Shown in pieces: positions 33,101 to 43,473 of a stretch of DNA of 64,000 nucleotides. Positions within the stretch are counted from its first letter, which is position 1; the number at the start of each line of letters is the position of its first letter. The stretch is from the NCBI GenBank assembly GCA_013433145.1, contig CM024181.1, forward strand, positions 6,324,001 to 6,388,000, in the 5' to 3' direction. Position numbers and translations under genes: made by a program. This DNA comes from Ascaris suum. Lineage: Eukaryota; Nematoda; Chromadorea; Rhabditida; Ascarididae. Under the pieces are notes generated by a model. The model searched no databases, had not been told where the DNA came from, and saw nothing but the letters and a program-made list of their open reading frames with translations.

Positions 33101-35710
33101 AAGGTTATTTGATTATATTGCAGAAATTTTCAGATTGCTGTCGGATACATATGAAGATAAAGAGGAAGCGCTGAAGGCAATAATATGTAACCTGGCTAAC
33201 GTTAGTGTTAATTTTTGAGCATATGTATTTCATGTAATTCACCTTGAGAAATTGGAGGTGAGGTTAGAGAATTTGAGAGGTATTTGTAATTATGTACTTA
33301 ATTTCATTCATTTTTTTTTGTCAGTTAAGGAAAGATTCTATGAGGAATTTCGATTTAATAGAGGACTCTTTAATGTTAAGAATGATAATCAACAAGTATA
33401 AGAGAGGTTTTGCGAGTCAGATATATTCATTGAGTTGGTACGTCATAAATGACCCTTAAATAATTTTGCTAAGTGGGGGGAAGGAGAGGGGGTAATGTTA
33501 CATTAAGTCATCATACCAGATTTCCGAGTGAATGACGCTCTGAATGAAACCATGAGTATCGAACACCCAGGTAGTTTCATATTTTATAAGGACGAAGAAT
33601 GTCGATATTGATGGCAACAAAAGTAAATCTAATTCGGCAATTAATTTCTAGATTCTTTATGCGATGCTAAGTGGAGAGAGATTAGCGATATGTGCCTCTG
33701 AACAAAGACAAATGACTGCAATGGACTTGTTGAAGAAATTGAATCTTCTTCGAGTTGCTGTACAACGACAGGCTCTTGTTTGGAGCGATAATCCACATGT
33801 GTATGTTGTTCTTCTTTATTTATTTATTTTTTTTAATGAAAATATTTGGTTATGTGAATGAATGGGAGGCCTAATTTGATGGAGTAAATGAATTTCACCC
33901 GGTAATTGGCACGTTTAAAAATGTGGCATCTTGACATGGCACTGGTAGGATAAATTATTATAAATGTTATAATAGGTAAGAAACGTACTACTTCCTGTTA
34001 TGGGAAAACACTAGTGATGAGGAGCATTGTGCTATTGTGGTAAACACTTCATAGCGATCGTCGTAAATAATATTCCGCCTCTCGCTTATGCGTAAATTAC
34101 AAACATTAGCTATTGAAATTTTCTGGAGTAGATTGTAAGGTATGCGACTGAATACTCTTATCGAAAGGATAGGCTTTTCAAGTCTCGTTTTGTATATTTT
34201 GCATACAAATCTCAGGATTAAAAGCGTGACATGAGGTTGGAGTTCGAGAATTTGGCTACGAGTAAGTCGACTTCTCCGTAGTGGTTGGTAGATTTGCACT
34301 TAAATATTGGGAAGGGCTAATAAATGAACACTTCTGATTTGCATTTGTTGAATATTGCATAGTTTTTAGAATGTCTAAAAGTATAGTTGTATAGGAATTG
34401 CGATATTAACGTGGAGTTCTCGTAGTTGGAACCTCTCAAATAGTATATCGCATCTGCACGATAAGCGGTGACATAGGAAGTTAAATTGGACGAGTGGTTT
34501 GACTCGACTCAAGTCGTGCAAGATCCTCATTTCTTATTAGTTTTGGCTGAAAAGGTATAATATTTGAAGCATCCCGCAAGATTGCCAATTATTTGGAGAG
34601 AGTTTATCGCGTAGTGAATCGGCCACATGGACGGCGGAAGGCATTGGTGCTGTGCTTGATATGAACGGACATACAATCCGCTGCAAAGAATATAGTGGTA
34701 TTCCTGTGTGTGTTGTTTTTTTTTTTTTTTATTCGCCCAACACTATTGTCTGAGGCGAACGTCCTAGAAACTGTTGGTGATATAGACTGGAAATGAGAGT
34801 GGATGAAAGTGAGGTCTGTAACAGTAGATTGGGGGAAGGGTCTCGTTTACGACTGGAGATGTGCTGTGCGTGTATTAAGTGTTCTAACATTTTCTGATGG
34901 GATTGGGATGCTTCTGTCCTTCACCGATGAAAGGTGACGCACATCTTTCACAGATCTGCAGATAAGGAGAAAAATGCGGAATAAGGGGATAAATCAATGG
35001 TGTTCATCTGTTCATCTGATTGGTCCGGCTTATTATGCACGAACTACCGACTGTTTAATGTTTTTAACTGCCGTTCACATTAATGAAGCAAAAGTTTTCG
35101 GTGTGAATGCTAGGCTCCGCCCTGCTTGAAATCCTCGTTGAAGGGAAGCGGCTTTGCCCGATGTTTTTCGTGACAGACTGCAGCGCTCCTCCGACGGTGA
35201 TTTACGTTGAGCTTTAATTATTTGCCGCAGGTCATACGTAAAGCAAACACGCATTTCTGAGCGATTTTACAAGCCAAGTCAATAAACTCACTGCCGATAG
35301 TAATATCGCGGTCTTCCACCCATAATTTTTCCAACCGTCTGGAAGGAGTATCACCTTTTCCCCGTGCATCTTGCGTCAATCATTGGTCTCTCGAAAGTTG
35401 TTGAGTAGTTGAGGTGGATAAATTTACAGGTGTGGTGTTGCGAAGTTTAGCAAAGAAACGACCCGACTCGTTCCCTTCGGATCGTAGTATCATCTCCTAC
35501 GTGATTGCTTTGCTAAGCGATTTTTGCGCTTTGGTTTATATGGCTAAGTATGGAGACGTACGCAAGTTGGCGCAGGTACTCTCGTTAAGTACAGCTGATG
35601 TGAATATATTGGCAAGTTTTCTTGCTGAAGTTGATTTCCTCAGATATGCGCGTCTCAAAGATGAAGTAATTCGGAGTGACAAGACTCTTTATAAGGATAT
35701 AAAACTTTAA
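27053..35710 (+). CDS. smcr-8: SMCR8 orthologue (DENN-domain partner of C9orf72)
   Basis: SMCR8 forms a complex with C9orf72 (ALFA-1 in C. elegans) and WDR41 that acts on lysosomes, autophagy and small GTPases. N-terminal match: LLVIEFCQ|VQGPRPLHWVPE and ACVHHSTILDIRARGF resemble the human EFSE..GPQPL..IP and YVHHLTLYDLEARGF blocks. C-terminal matches: ILYAMLSGERLAIC versus AIYSLLSGRTLVVL; AVLDMNGHTIRCKEYSG versus ILDLDNKTLRCPLYRG; and the helical end LSTADVNILASFLAEVDFL. Confident exons: 27053-27166, 28729-28923, 31558-31722, 32702-32862, 33134-33186, 33325-33395, 33652-33800, 34570-34709 and 35430-35710 (TAA). Exons between 28923 and 31558 are unresolved: 30895-31027 and 31223-31444 look coding, but their phases do not join cleanly. 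The predicted protein is shorter than human SMCR8, apparently through a reduced disordered middle. Confidence 0.82.
28181..28195. repeat. Poly-G tract (15)
   Basis: Homopolymeric G in the first smcr-8 intron. Confidence 0.97.
28729..28923 (+). CDS. smcr-8: smcr-8 exon 2 (longin/uDENN start)
   Basis: VQGPRPLHWVPEVVDPHLDL through ACVHHSTILDIRARGFQ. Acceptor CATTTTAG, donor CAG|GTCAGG. This is the most diagnostic SMCR8 block. Confidence 0.88.
29761..29924. repeat. Degenerate minisatellite, about 41-bp unit, 4 copies
   Basis: Units start near 29761, 29800, 29842 and 29883, each opening with TTAGGGTTAGGAACAGCAAG-like sequence and ending in a CATCTCGCGTG-like block. Lies in the unresolved smcr-8 interval. 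Confidence 0.75.
30048..30186 (+). CDS. Possible alternative smcr-8 exon ending in a stop
   Basis: A strong acceptor (AATTTTTACAG) opens a frame reading NEQSLETTLDSTSNGDKTEH, then VQTVHRYLTTIVITDPHMQS, to TAA at 30184-30186. The composition is coding-like and a GTATAT donor follows the stop. It may be an alternative 3' end of smcr-8 or a chance frame. Confidence 0.35.
30895..31027 (+). CDS. smcr-8: Probable internal smcr-8 exon
   Basis: QRLSHLIDVSDSIQRCSFNN onward to ARVESVAVQ. Acceptor CGATTTTCAG, donor CAG|GTAATT; only one frame is open. A possible preceding exon beginning near 30365 with an AC|GTGTTT donor would join in phase but is weak. Confidence 0.6.
31223..31444 (+). CDS. smcr-8: Possible internal smcr-8 exon
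   Basis: Open frame SCRTYWIDGCMGGHSHMYAS through PPWLSGVSKFQFIGKFSGIQ, with a strong AA|GTAAGT donor. Its exit phase (2) does not match the next confident exon (phase 0), so a boundary is wrong or it is an alternative form. Confidence 0.45.
31558..31722 (+). CDS. smcr-8: smcr-8 internal exon
   Basis: ARRLLPRFQAAYDSLSHSKN through LPINRLAPC. Acceptor TATATTTGAG, donor TGC|GTATGT, phases 0-0. Confidence 0.7.
32702..32862 (+). CDS. smcr-8: smcr-8 internal exon
   Basis: MYDHFVKSLTHSRDLIMGEL through PPPACAEELL. Acceptor AATTTTGCAG, donor AAG|GTGGGT, exits at phase 2. Confidence 0.8.
33134..33186 (+). CDS. smcr-8: smcr-8 internal exon
   Basis: LLSDTYEDKEEALKAII. Acceptor AATTTTCAG, donor AT|GTAACC. 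Phase matches both neighbours. Confidence 0.75.
33325..33395 (+). CDS. smcr-8: smcr-8 internal exon
   Basis: KERFYEEFRFNRGLFNVKND. Acceptor TTTTGTCAG, donor CAA|GTATAA. Aligns just before the LSGERL block. Confidence 0.75.
33652..33800 (+). CDS. smcr-8: smcr-8 exon with LSGERL block
   Basis: ILYAMLSGERLAICASEQRQ onward. Acceptor AATTTCTAG, donor GT|GTATGT. Counterpart of the human IYSLLSGRTLVVLGEDEA segment (DENN core). Confidence 0.85.
34570..34709 (+). CDS. smcr-8: smcr-8 exon with LDMNGHTIRC block
   Basis: IPQDCQLFGESLSRSESATW through GAVLDMNGHTIRCKEYSGIP. Acceptor ATTTGAAG joins the previous exon in phase. The donor lies in GTGTGTGTTG; 34709 is chosen because only that phase fits the next exon. 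Confidence 0.7.
35430..35710 (+). CDS. smcr-8: smcr-8 last exon
   Basis: VVLRSLAKKRPDSFPSDRSI through LSTADVNILASFLAEVDFLR, ending at TAA 35708-35710. Acceptor AATTTACAG. Corresponds to the helical C terminus of SMCR8. Confidence 0.82.
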
Positions 35711-36491
35711 CTCAGCAACGAGCAATCCTATTTGCATAATTTTATGTTTTGTTACAATTGCGGTATGTAGCATAAAAAAGCTACCGATATCCAAACGGAT
35801 GGTGCTATGAGTCAGTTATGACGCATTTAGAGATCTACCTGGTTCGGAAAATGAACGGTAAGGAATGCCATTATAACTTCAAGTGTTGTTTTTCTTCGAA
35901 ATTGATTTTTCGGCACCTTTACTTCCACATTACTGTTTTCATTTATTGATCTCATTTTTTTTTAGTTTTTATGGCGATTCTTCACTATGGTCTTATTAAT
36001 CTCTGAGATAAGCTTGCAAGTACCACGCTTCATAGTATCCATATATTGTGTTATAGGTTATTGGCGCGCATTTGAATTATTCAAAATTTGCGATCTCTGC
36101 ATGCAGAATTAATTTGCGAGTTGTATATTTAGGGCACTTGAAATTTTGCACAGTGTTTTAAGAAACATCGTTTTTAAAATATTCTTTGATCACTTTAGTA
36201 TCTTATTTAATTTAATTTTCGCTGGTACTACTGCTGTAATTTTCCATAAGTGATCCTCTTTCTTCATAGGCATGAAGCAAAGCTAGGCCGATAATGTTAA
36301 AGGGGATGCACTTCAGAGGATAACAAATCCATGATAGAGGGTGAAAATTTTGCGCATAGGTTTTACGAACAGAACAGGAATATCAGCAGTTTTGGGAGCT
36401 GCAATGAGTGCTTACGCTTGAAGAAATTGGGGGTGCGGGTGGAGGAGGTGAGGGTAGAAATTCTTATTTACATAGATATGGGGAATGGTAC

Positions 36492-36655
36492 TTCCTTCTT
36501 CCCATATGCGTATCTTTGCCGCTTGTTGGTGTATTACTGTGCGGTTGTGGCTAAACTGAACTGCGATGCCGCTCCTTCCTTCTTTATGTGGCTATACTTG
36601 TGTTCCTTATTGCTCACTATTGTACAGTTGTGATCATATACACGGATTATTTCAC
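36492..36655. repeat. Degenerate tandem duplication, about 82 bp
   Basis: CCTTCCTTCTT opens two blocks (36492 and 36574) that share spaced matches through TTACTGTGCGGTTGTG and TTGTACAGTTGTG. Confidence 0.5.
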
Positions 36656-37823
36656 GACCCTAGCGTTTACTCTTCTTTTGTGTTTAGTATTCGTTATCGC
36701 CGTGGAAATATTTTTATTTCGTTGAATTTAGCGAATCGTATTTCCACCCTCTATCTTCATAGAAAGTTTTTGGTTCAAACCTATCCAACGAAGCGTGGAA
36801 ATCATACGGTTGGCGTTATGAGAAGAACGCTTGCTGTGTAACTGTGAATAAAATGAGTTGAAACCTATTGTTTGGTGGGGATCGAGTTTAGCCCACCTGT
36901 ACACGCACGAAAATTAGATTCGACTCCACTGTGACTGATGCCGGATTTAACCCACATTCCAAGAAATGCATGACAGGAAATGAATTGAAACGTTTTGAGC
37001 ACAGTTCTTCTAATTCTAAAACAACACAATTCGTAGAATGTAAGCGAAGAGATAAAAGAGATAAAGCTGCATGTTTGCACTTATGAAGCAATACGGCAAA
37101 AATAGAAAAAGTTCGAGACTTATTGCACTAGAATTCGAGAGGGCATTCAGAGGAAAAAGAACGGCAGGATGGAAGTGCTGAACTTCTACGCCGCCACAAT
37201 ATCATCCCAGCAACAGTAACAGTAAATGATGCGCAGGTGAGTTGTTGCAGAAAAAAACTTGTGACTCCGCGAAGAACTTGGCGCAAAACGTTCTAAACAT
37301 ACCGCTCCATCTGAGAAAAGCGTTCATATTCGCTGAGAACTGGTAGTAGCGACGACTTCCTATAGAACTTCGAAGTAATGCAAAGCGCATCACAATCGGG
37401 AATGTTCGGAGCTTCAGATGTTTCGACTTGGCACACTCAAAGGCGTAGCTGAAGGAGTCCACCGAGGGCAGGAAGACTGCACCGCCAAGCCCTTCAGAAC
37501 ACCGCAATTGGTTTACTCTGCTTTTTTGGCATGATAAAACGGCAGGGCGTAGTAACTTGGAAAGTACTTTCTTAAGGCGCCTCACACAGCAGGCATATCT
37601 ACATGCAGAAAAGTGTCCGCAAATGTAAGTGCTGGGCGAATGCCAAGACTCATTCAACATCTAATCTCAGGCACAGGTGAACGAAAACACCAGGCAAACA
37701 TCAGGATAATCCGGGAAGGCTACGCATGTTCTTGAGTATATTAAAACAACTCTGATGCACTCATCTACCAGCATCAAATTCGGCTGGCTATGGAAGTGAA
37801 ATGGTGCGATAAAGGGAACAGGA

Positions 37824-37837
37824 CCCCCCCCCCCCCC
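37824..37837. repeat. Poly-C tract (14)
   Basis: Homopolymeric C on the + strand. Confidence 0.97.
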
Positions 37838-39358
37838 TCATCCGGAATACAAGCCCGACGTTCAATGGAACGTCTATTCACAACGCTTTAAACGAAACAC
37901 ACATAGGGGATTATTCAACAACTAAAGAAATACAGTTATATCCATCCAACCTCATCCGTATACAAGAAGCGCGCAAAATACAAATAAAGGCAAATAAACA
38001 GAAAGACAAAACACCTTCACAAGTCCACGAATACCGCAATCATATCGCTAATATTGCATGATCAAATTGCTAATAAAACAATAACAAATGAAAAACTACG
38101 GTCGTCCGAGCGAGGAAATTCCAAGTGCAAAATCAATCATTGGCTAAATTTCAAGGTTTTCAATGATAAGTCGCCTCCCTATGAGTGCTTGCCGTCAAAA
38201 ATATCCCGGCAGATAAAGCCAGCTTTCCTCTCTCAGATAATGCGAACATTAACGCCAATAAAATCATATCATTTCTTACTATTCCGCGTACTTATTAATA
38301 GTACATTTCTGTGGGATAGTTTTTTGGTCATATGAGTGTTCCTTGAAATGAATATCCACTTATAAAATGAACGATAACCCCACATATACGTCTAAATAGC
38401 CGACACCTATACCTCCAACTGAAATAATTTGACACAAAAAAAAGAAAAGAATAAAATAATCCAATCTAATCCTTAAATACTTGAATAAAATCTGCACAAA
38501 CAGGCAGTACATCGCATATCAATCTTCGAATGCGTTTTTCGATGTTCGTACAATTGCTCAAGTGTACAGGTGCTCAAGTTAATATATTCCGTGGCGCAAA
38601 CGTTCTGTAGCATAAAACATTTTCTATAAACTTCCGCCTTATTGTGGTACTAAGCGATTATTTGCTCGCTACTAACACATTATGCTACTGCAATTTTGCC
38701 AGTACGAAACAGTGCCTCCTCTCTCGTTACTGCTTCTGGCTTCCGAGGAACAAACAGTAATAGTAAGCAGTAACAGCAAGCTCATTAAAATCTTTCTGTA
38801 CTAAGGAAGATAAGACTCATATTCAAAGTCATAACTTAATGTAGTACCACAACAAAAACACCATTTGTAAAATTATAGCAGAGACATCAACGAAACACCT
38901 TGCTCCTCGATAAGCTCGTGAACTTATCGAACCCATCTGACACAAGATTACATAAGTTACTTAGTTGACCATCATTTTTACTTTTATCATGCCACTTTGG
39001 GATATATCCAGTAAAGCTAATCACGCTCTCATTAATTTTAACGAAAGTCGTGACATCCCCCCATAACTAGATATGGACAAAATCTGGTCCCGCGCCCACT
39101 CTGGCCAATCTGCTCCCGATCGCCCAGCTGTAGATCTGGACAAAGACCAGCAAAAACGACCCTACTTCAGTCCAGATCCAGAACATCGAATCTGATTTTG
39201 TCTATCCATCAAAATCTAAACCTGGGCTCCGCCTCCACAGCCAAATTCTTGGATACGAGTCCACCTGGCGTATAATCTGAGTTTGAAGGTTCCCGAAACG
39301 GCACGACTAATTTTTTCGTTGAACCTCAAGCTGTAGAATCCTTCACAACTCACACAAA

Positions 39359-39582
39359 CTAAATAATAGTGGAACTGGCTTTCCTCTTCATATCGGAAGT
39401 GATGCCTTTCGTCCAGTCATTCATAAGGCTTTGCGTCCGAACGCCAATCGCATGAAGTTGTTTCTCGCAGGTATCTAATTTCTTCGGCTTCGTCATGCTA
39501 TTCAACGAGCATGTCTGTATTCTACCCACTCGCTGCACAAATGTATTCAATAAAGTCTCTGCCAATAAACGGCCTTCCTCAC
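39359..39582 (-). CDS. psf-3: psf-3 last exon
   Basis: EEGRLLAETLLNTFVQRVGR onward to KRKASSTII and TAG. Acceptor GTTTACAG; it enters completing a G|GT codon, in phase with the previous exon. Confidence 0.85.
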
Positions 39583-40492
39583 CTGTAAACATCATTTGAA
39601 ATGACATTAGTGCATTCACCATCCCGAAATGGGAAGTCGGAGTGTTTTGGAATGACCAGCGACCTTTGGAATGTCCCAAGTGCAAAAAAAATTTGAGTTT
39701 AGAGTAAATAAAAACAATTGAGTAATTCATAAATTATTCCACGGAAAATTAGACTGAAAAAAAAAGCCTTCCCGGTCGTGCTCAAAAACCACGGAAAACG
39801 ATGAAGAGGGGAATGGCAGAGACGAAATCATAAAGGGGCATTTCTGCTCTTAAGAGCGGTCTCTGCTAGAGAATCGCCGAAAACAATAGTAAATCTTGCG
39901 AAAATTCTGAATACAACGGACTGCCTCGAAAGCTCGATCAAAATTCTTTGAAAATTATACATATGCTACAGGGATACACTTAATCGCCGGAAAAACAAAT
40001 ATGAAAGTACCTTAACAGGGAACTGTAATTTGCAATTTCAAGGAGAGTTGACTGTTAGGTAAGTGCTACGCTTCAACTTGGCTTATTCTAAGATACAATC
40101 ATTGTACTTTCGTCTAGGAGAGAAAAACATGGTGTCGTCGAACGACGAGTTGAAGGGAGAAGAATGGGGTGAGGTAGAGGGGAAAGGAAGCGGAATGGGA
40201 TGCGAGATTGCCTCGTCTTTCATCCAAAATACTGATATGCTTTACATACAACAATAAGCAGCACATTCCGGTGGCAGTTCCCTTCCAACAAAAAGGAATA
40301 AACGAAAACTTTAGAAAAAACAATAAATCATTAGCTACCTCATCGGATGAAAGGAAGAAACACATTTCGAACCCACTAAAGGACACAATTAAGAAATAAA
40401 GCAACTCATGTCAAAAATAATCAGCAAGACACGCTTTCTTTTCATATCTTCTTAGAATTTTTCGATCGCATGCGGAAAGAAGTAGCTGCCTA

Positions 40493-40527
<35 letters not shown>

Positions 40528-41404
40528 CCTGATCGTGTTTCGTGCGGTATGGAACTAAACTACTTGGCACTCTCCTCCAGATTTTCACGCAAGAATTAGT
40601 TCCAAAACACTTGCACTCAAGTGCTTAAGATTCAAAGGACAATGGATCTTAGGCAATATCAGTACCTTCAATCGTCAGCGCTAAGTGAGTTCCAAGGCGG
40701 TAGAAATGTTGATGCAACGACTGCAGATCAACACTCTTCGCATTTGCTTGCAATACCTGTTGAGTGGCCGTATTGAACGCCTTTGGTAAATGTATCTGAA
40801 AGTATTCGTTCATTGCTTCTCAAGTTCTTTTTCAAAACGTTTATCAAGTCAAGTTTCATCTGAAATATTTTTTAATAATTAGGATTTGTCATAATAAAGG
40901 CAATAGGAAAATCCAAGTGCCTAAACTGGCGAACCTTTATCCCCCCCCCCCCCCTCATCCCTCCCCTATCCCCTCCATATATGTGATGTGTAAACGAAGA
41001 AGGACAAAAGTCATGAATTCGTAAGATCAATTTCATTATCAACGAACATAGAAATATCTCATCGTCTATAAGGAGATTTAAAAGACTTACTAAACACGAA
41101 CGACGCAATGCTTGTGCCATAAAGAGAGGTATTTCAGCCTTGAATCCCTTCTCATTCACACTGTCGGGTGCCTTCTGCCCAATTAGAGGAAAAATTTCTG
41201 GAAACTCTTATTAATTGGCACATTTAAAATTATATAAGGATAAACTGTGCACTAATCTAGGTATAACTTCGTAAAATTGGGAAATATGGGGCGCTGAATA
41301 TGAAAAACACGGCGTTAAGCTATGCTCAAGAAGGAAAGTGACCTCATTCAATCCTATCGAACGTTTCCTCAACGTCGTCGTATATGTGTGTGTGTGTGTA
41401 TATA

Positions 41405-41454
<50 letters not shown>

Positions 41455-42587
41455 TTACGTCACGAATATGACGACGACTAAACAGAATCCCTTCCACTAT
41501 AGAAGACATCAACTTTGAAAAAAAAACAAACTTGCCACGAACGAGAAAAACAATGTTCTCAAGGAAAACGTATAAAAAGTGATAAGGGATTTCCACAATG
41601 ATCAGAAATCCCGAAACCCGCTAATGAGAGATCAATGACGAAGAATGTAATTAAGAAAATCTGACTAGTTGCAATCATCAAATCTAGAACAATGCTTGTA
41701 AGGTAATATTTCTCGTATATATCTCTATAAGTGTAAAATAGAAGGAATAATAGACAAATAAGTTTGGGAAGTCTAGTTTGTAAAAAGAGTTCCCCCGCTA
41801 AAATCAAATAGTGACCTAGAAAAACGGCTCTTGATGGGACTCGTGGTCTGAATAAAACCAAATCAAAGAACAATCGTTTTTGGCCGCATTCATGGTCTTG
41901 GCGTCAACTTAGCCAGATACGGAGAAAACGTGTCCTGGCCAAGTTGAAATAGAAACTGAACAGTCTGAGACCACAGTGCATATCAAAGGGCATCAACTAT
42001 GGTCAGGAGCATGGCGCAGCTCGACGACTTGAGCCACTCTTTTCAAGTGGTTTAGCCATGTTCTCCTATGCGTAGCTTCAGCCTAGGTTAAGCTCTGGCC
42101 ATACTTTTCTATGTTTGGCCGAGATTGGGGTGGAGCTACGCGCAAGCTGGAGTCAGCCTGCTTCAACCACCTAGTTTGCCTTTTTCACCTTCAGATGTCT
42201 ACCATGCCGGTCTTTCAGAATTGACCAAAAATCTGAGCAACTGGCAATGCAAATAATTTCAAAGAATAATAAGGAAAGAGTTCAAAGATCAAACCTTTCG
42301 ATGTGTATTTTGTGAATGAGCACGAAACATTCGAGCTGCACGCAATAATATCGTTAAGATTATAGTAGTCCTCATCGACTTCTTGTGATAGCATCTCTTT
42401 GAATACGATAACTGGCTAATGAGATATACTATCCCAACACCTAAAAACCATTCCCTCATTAACGACACGACAAAAGCGCCGCCGGTTGGTGACATCAGTT
42501 GCGGTGCTGCACATTCTTCGTTTTGCAAATTTACTGCGAACACATCAGCTTCGAAGGGTTTATATCGTCAACGATATACCATCTCAT
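39359..42587 (-). CDS. psf-3: GINS complex subunit PSF3 (GINS3)
   Basis: PSF3 is one of four GINS subunits; with Cdc45 and MCM2-7 it forms the CMG replicative helicase in the nucleus. Exons on the minus strand, in order: tentative 42587-42535 (MRWYIVDDINPSKLMCS) and 42232-42203 (FLVNSERPA), then confident 41174-41091, 40795-40666 and 39582-39359. The core lines up in order with human GINS3: KAEIPLFMAQALRRSCLIHL versus KLELPLWLAKGL..; VDLQSLHQHFYRLGTHLALT versus VDLHKMGPHFYGFGSQLLHF; LLAETLLNTFVQRVGRI versus ISQSLLQTFIGRFRRI. The YxVDDI start is typical of the family (Y.IDDIL). Total about 170-180 residues, slightly short of the human 216. If both tentative exons are used, the third exon would begin at 41160 instead of 41174. 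Confidence 0.8.
40493..40528. repeat. (CT)n microsatellite
   Basis: Dinucleotide CT run in a psf-3 intron. Confidence 0.97.
40666..40795 (-). CDS. psf-3: psf-3 internal exon
   Basis: IHLPKAFNTATQQVLQANAK, then VDLQSLHQHFYRLGTHLALT. Acceptor ATACTTTCAG, donor AAG|GTACTG. This is the most diagnostic PSF3 block. Confidence 0.88.
40941..40954. repeat. Poly-C tract (14)
   Basis: G-rich on the psf-3 coding strand, in an intron. Confidence 0.97.
41091..41174 (-). CDS. psf-3: psf-3 internal exon
   Basis: KAPDSVNEKGFKAEIPLFMA onward to RRSCL. Acceptor TTGGGCAG, donor TTA|GTAAGT. An alternative start at 41160 (after GACAG) would fit the tentative upstream exons. Confidence 0.8.
41384..41450. repeat. 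Compound (TG)n(TA)n(AG)n microsatellite
   Basis: TG, then TATATATG, then about 20 AG units, in a psf-3 intron. Confidence 0.98.
41905..41946. repeat. Inverted repeat, 12-bp arms
   Basis: CAACTTAGCCAG (41905-41916) and CTGGCCAAGTTG (41935-41946) pair with one G-T mismatch around an 18-bp loop, within psf-3 intronic sequence. Confidence 0.8.
42535..42587 (-). CDS. psf-3: Tentative psf-3 first exon
   Basis: MRWYIVDDINPSKLMCS, donor CA|GTAAAT. The Y-x-V-D-D-I pattern fits the PSF3 N terminus, but the links to the following exons are weak. Confidence 0.4.
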
Positions 42588-43457
42588 TTTGCTTGAGATC
42601 GATTTAGGAAGCATAACCACAAGCGCTATGTGGCTTAATAATTTTTAAGGCGCATCTGTCCGACTGGGTGGTACACATTCGCAGGAGATAAAACGCTATG
42701 CCCACTTGAAAAGGAACTACTAAGCGAATGATTTCTATGGTTATAGAATCTAGGCATAATCCTGGTAGAAGTACATAGGAAGTCTTAATTATAAAGACAA
42801 TCTTTTCTAACAAAACACCCGGGAATATTATAATATTATAAAATGAAGAGAAAATAGCAGTGAATAAATAAGAGTGAGTGGGAAAACGCGCCACGTCGAC
42901 GATGACGAAATGCGCTTTTCAGAACTTTTTGAAGACAACATCCAACTTTGCAACTTATCAACAAGCAATCAGACATGCTTATTTGAAACAACCTTGGCGC
43001 TCACATTAATCAGCCACAAATGATTCCTTTATTATGGTAATACTTGGCCGTATGCAGGCACATCTATGTCTATCTGTTTGCTTGTCGGACGATTTTTACT
43101 CAAGAACCACAAGCTAGAGTTAGGAATGTTGGCAGTCATCAAATAAATTATACGTTGATTCCTTCGAATTCTTCCTAAGGCTTACGATTCAAATGCACTA
43201 TGGAGCCAACCGTGCATCTCACACTGGTGCAAGGATGGAAATGAATCGTTTCTGGAAAAATCATGCACGCGATTGGATGCGTTGAAATATGAGCCCCTTG
43301 TTGCGCACATTTTCTTACTGCATTAGAGTTTGTAAAGCGCAGTCAGTTCTATGATGTGAGATGCAAAAAGCACATATCGCGCCAACTTTCCTAACACGAC
43401 GCTCCACTCAAACCCGCCATTTGCGTTGCGAATAATGGGGAGGAGGAAGGGTTAGGT

Positions 43458-43473
43458 GGGGGGGGGGGGGGGG
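43458..43473. repeat. Poly-G tract (16)
   Basis: Homopolymeric G in the spacer. Confidence 0.97.

Larger units (their letters stand above)
35711..39358. other. Spacer between convergent smcr-8 and psf-3
   Basis: No gene is supported. The strand bias changes here: T-rich up to about 36.8 kb, A/C-rich after about 37 kb. A degenerate duplication of about 82 bp lies at 36492-36655 and a C14 tract at 37824. A 152-codon minus-strand frame at 37202-37660 has no recognisable similarity. Confidence 0.55.

Noticed and set aside
37202..37660. 152-codon minus-strand open frame between smcr-8 and psf-3
   Set aside because: No recognisable motif, no good acceptor, and the opposite strand shows no remnant of a retroelement. 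Considered a chance frame.
39062..39220. Partial inverted repeat (ATGGACAAAATC versus GATTTTGTCTATCC) downstream of psf-3
   Set aside because: Arms are short and mismatched, with no target-site duplication visible; not enough for a transposon call.
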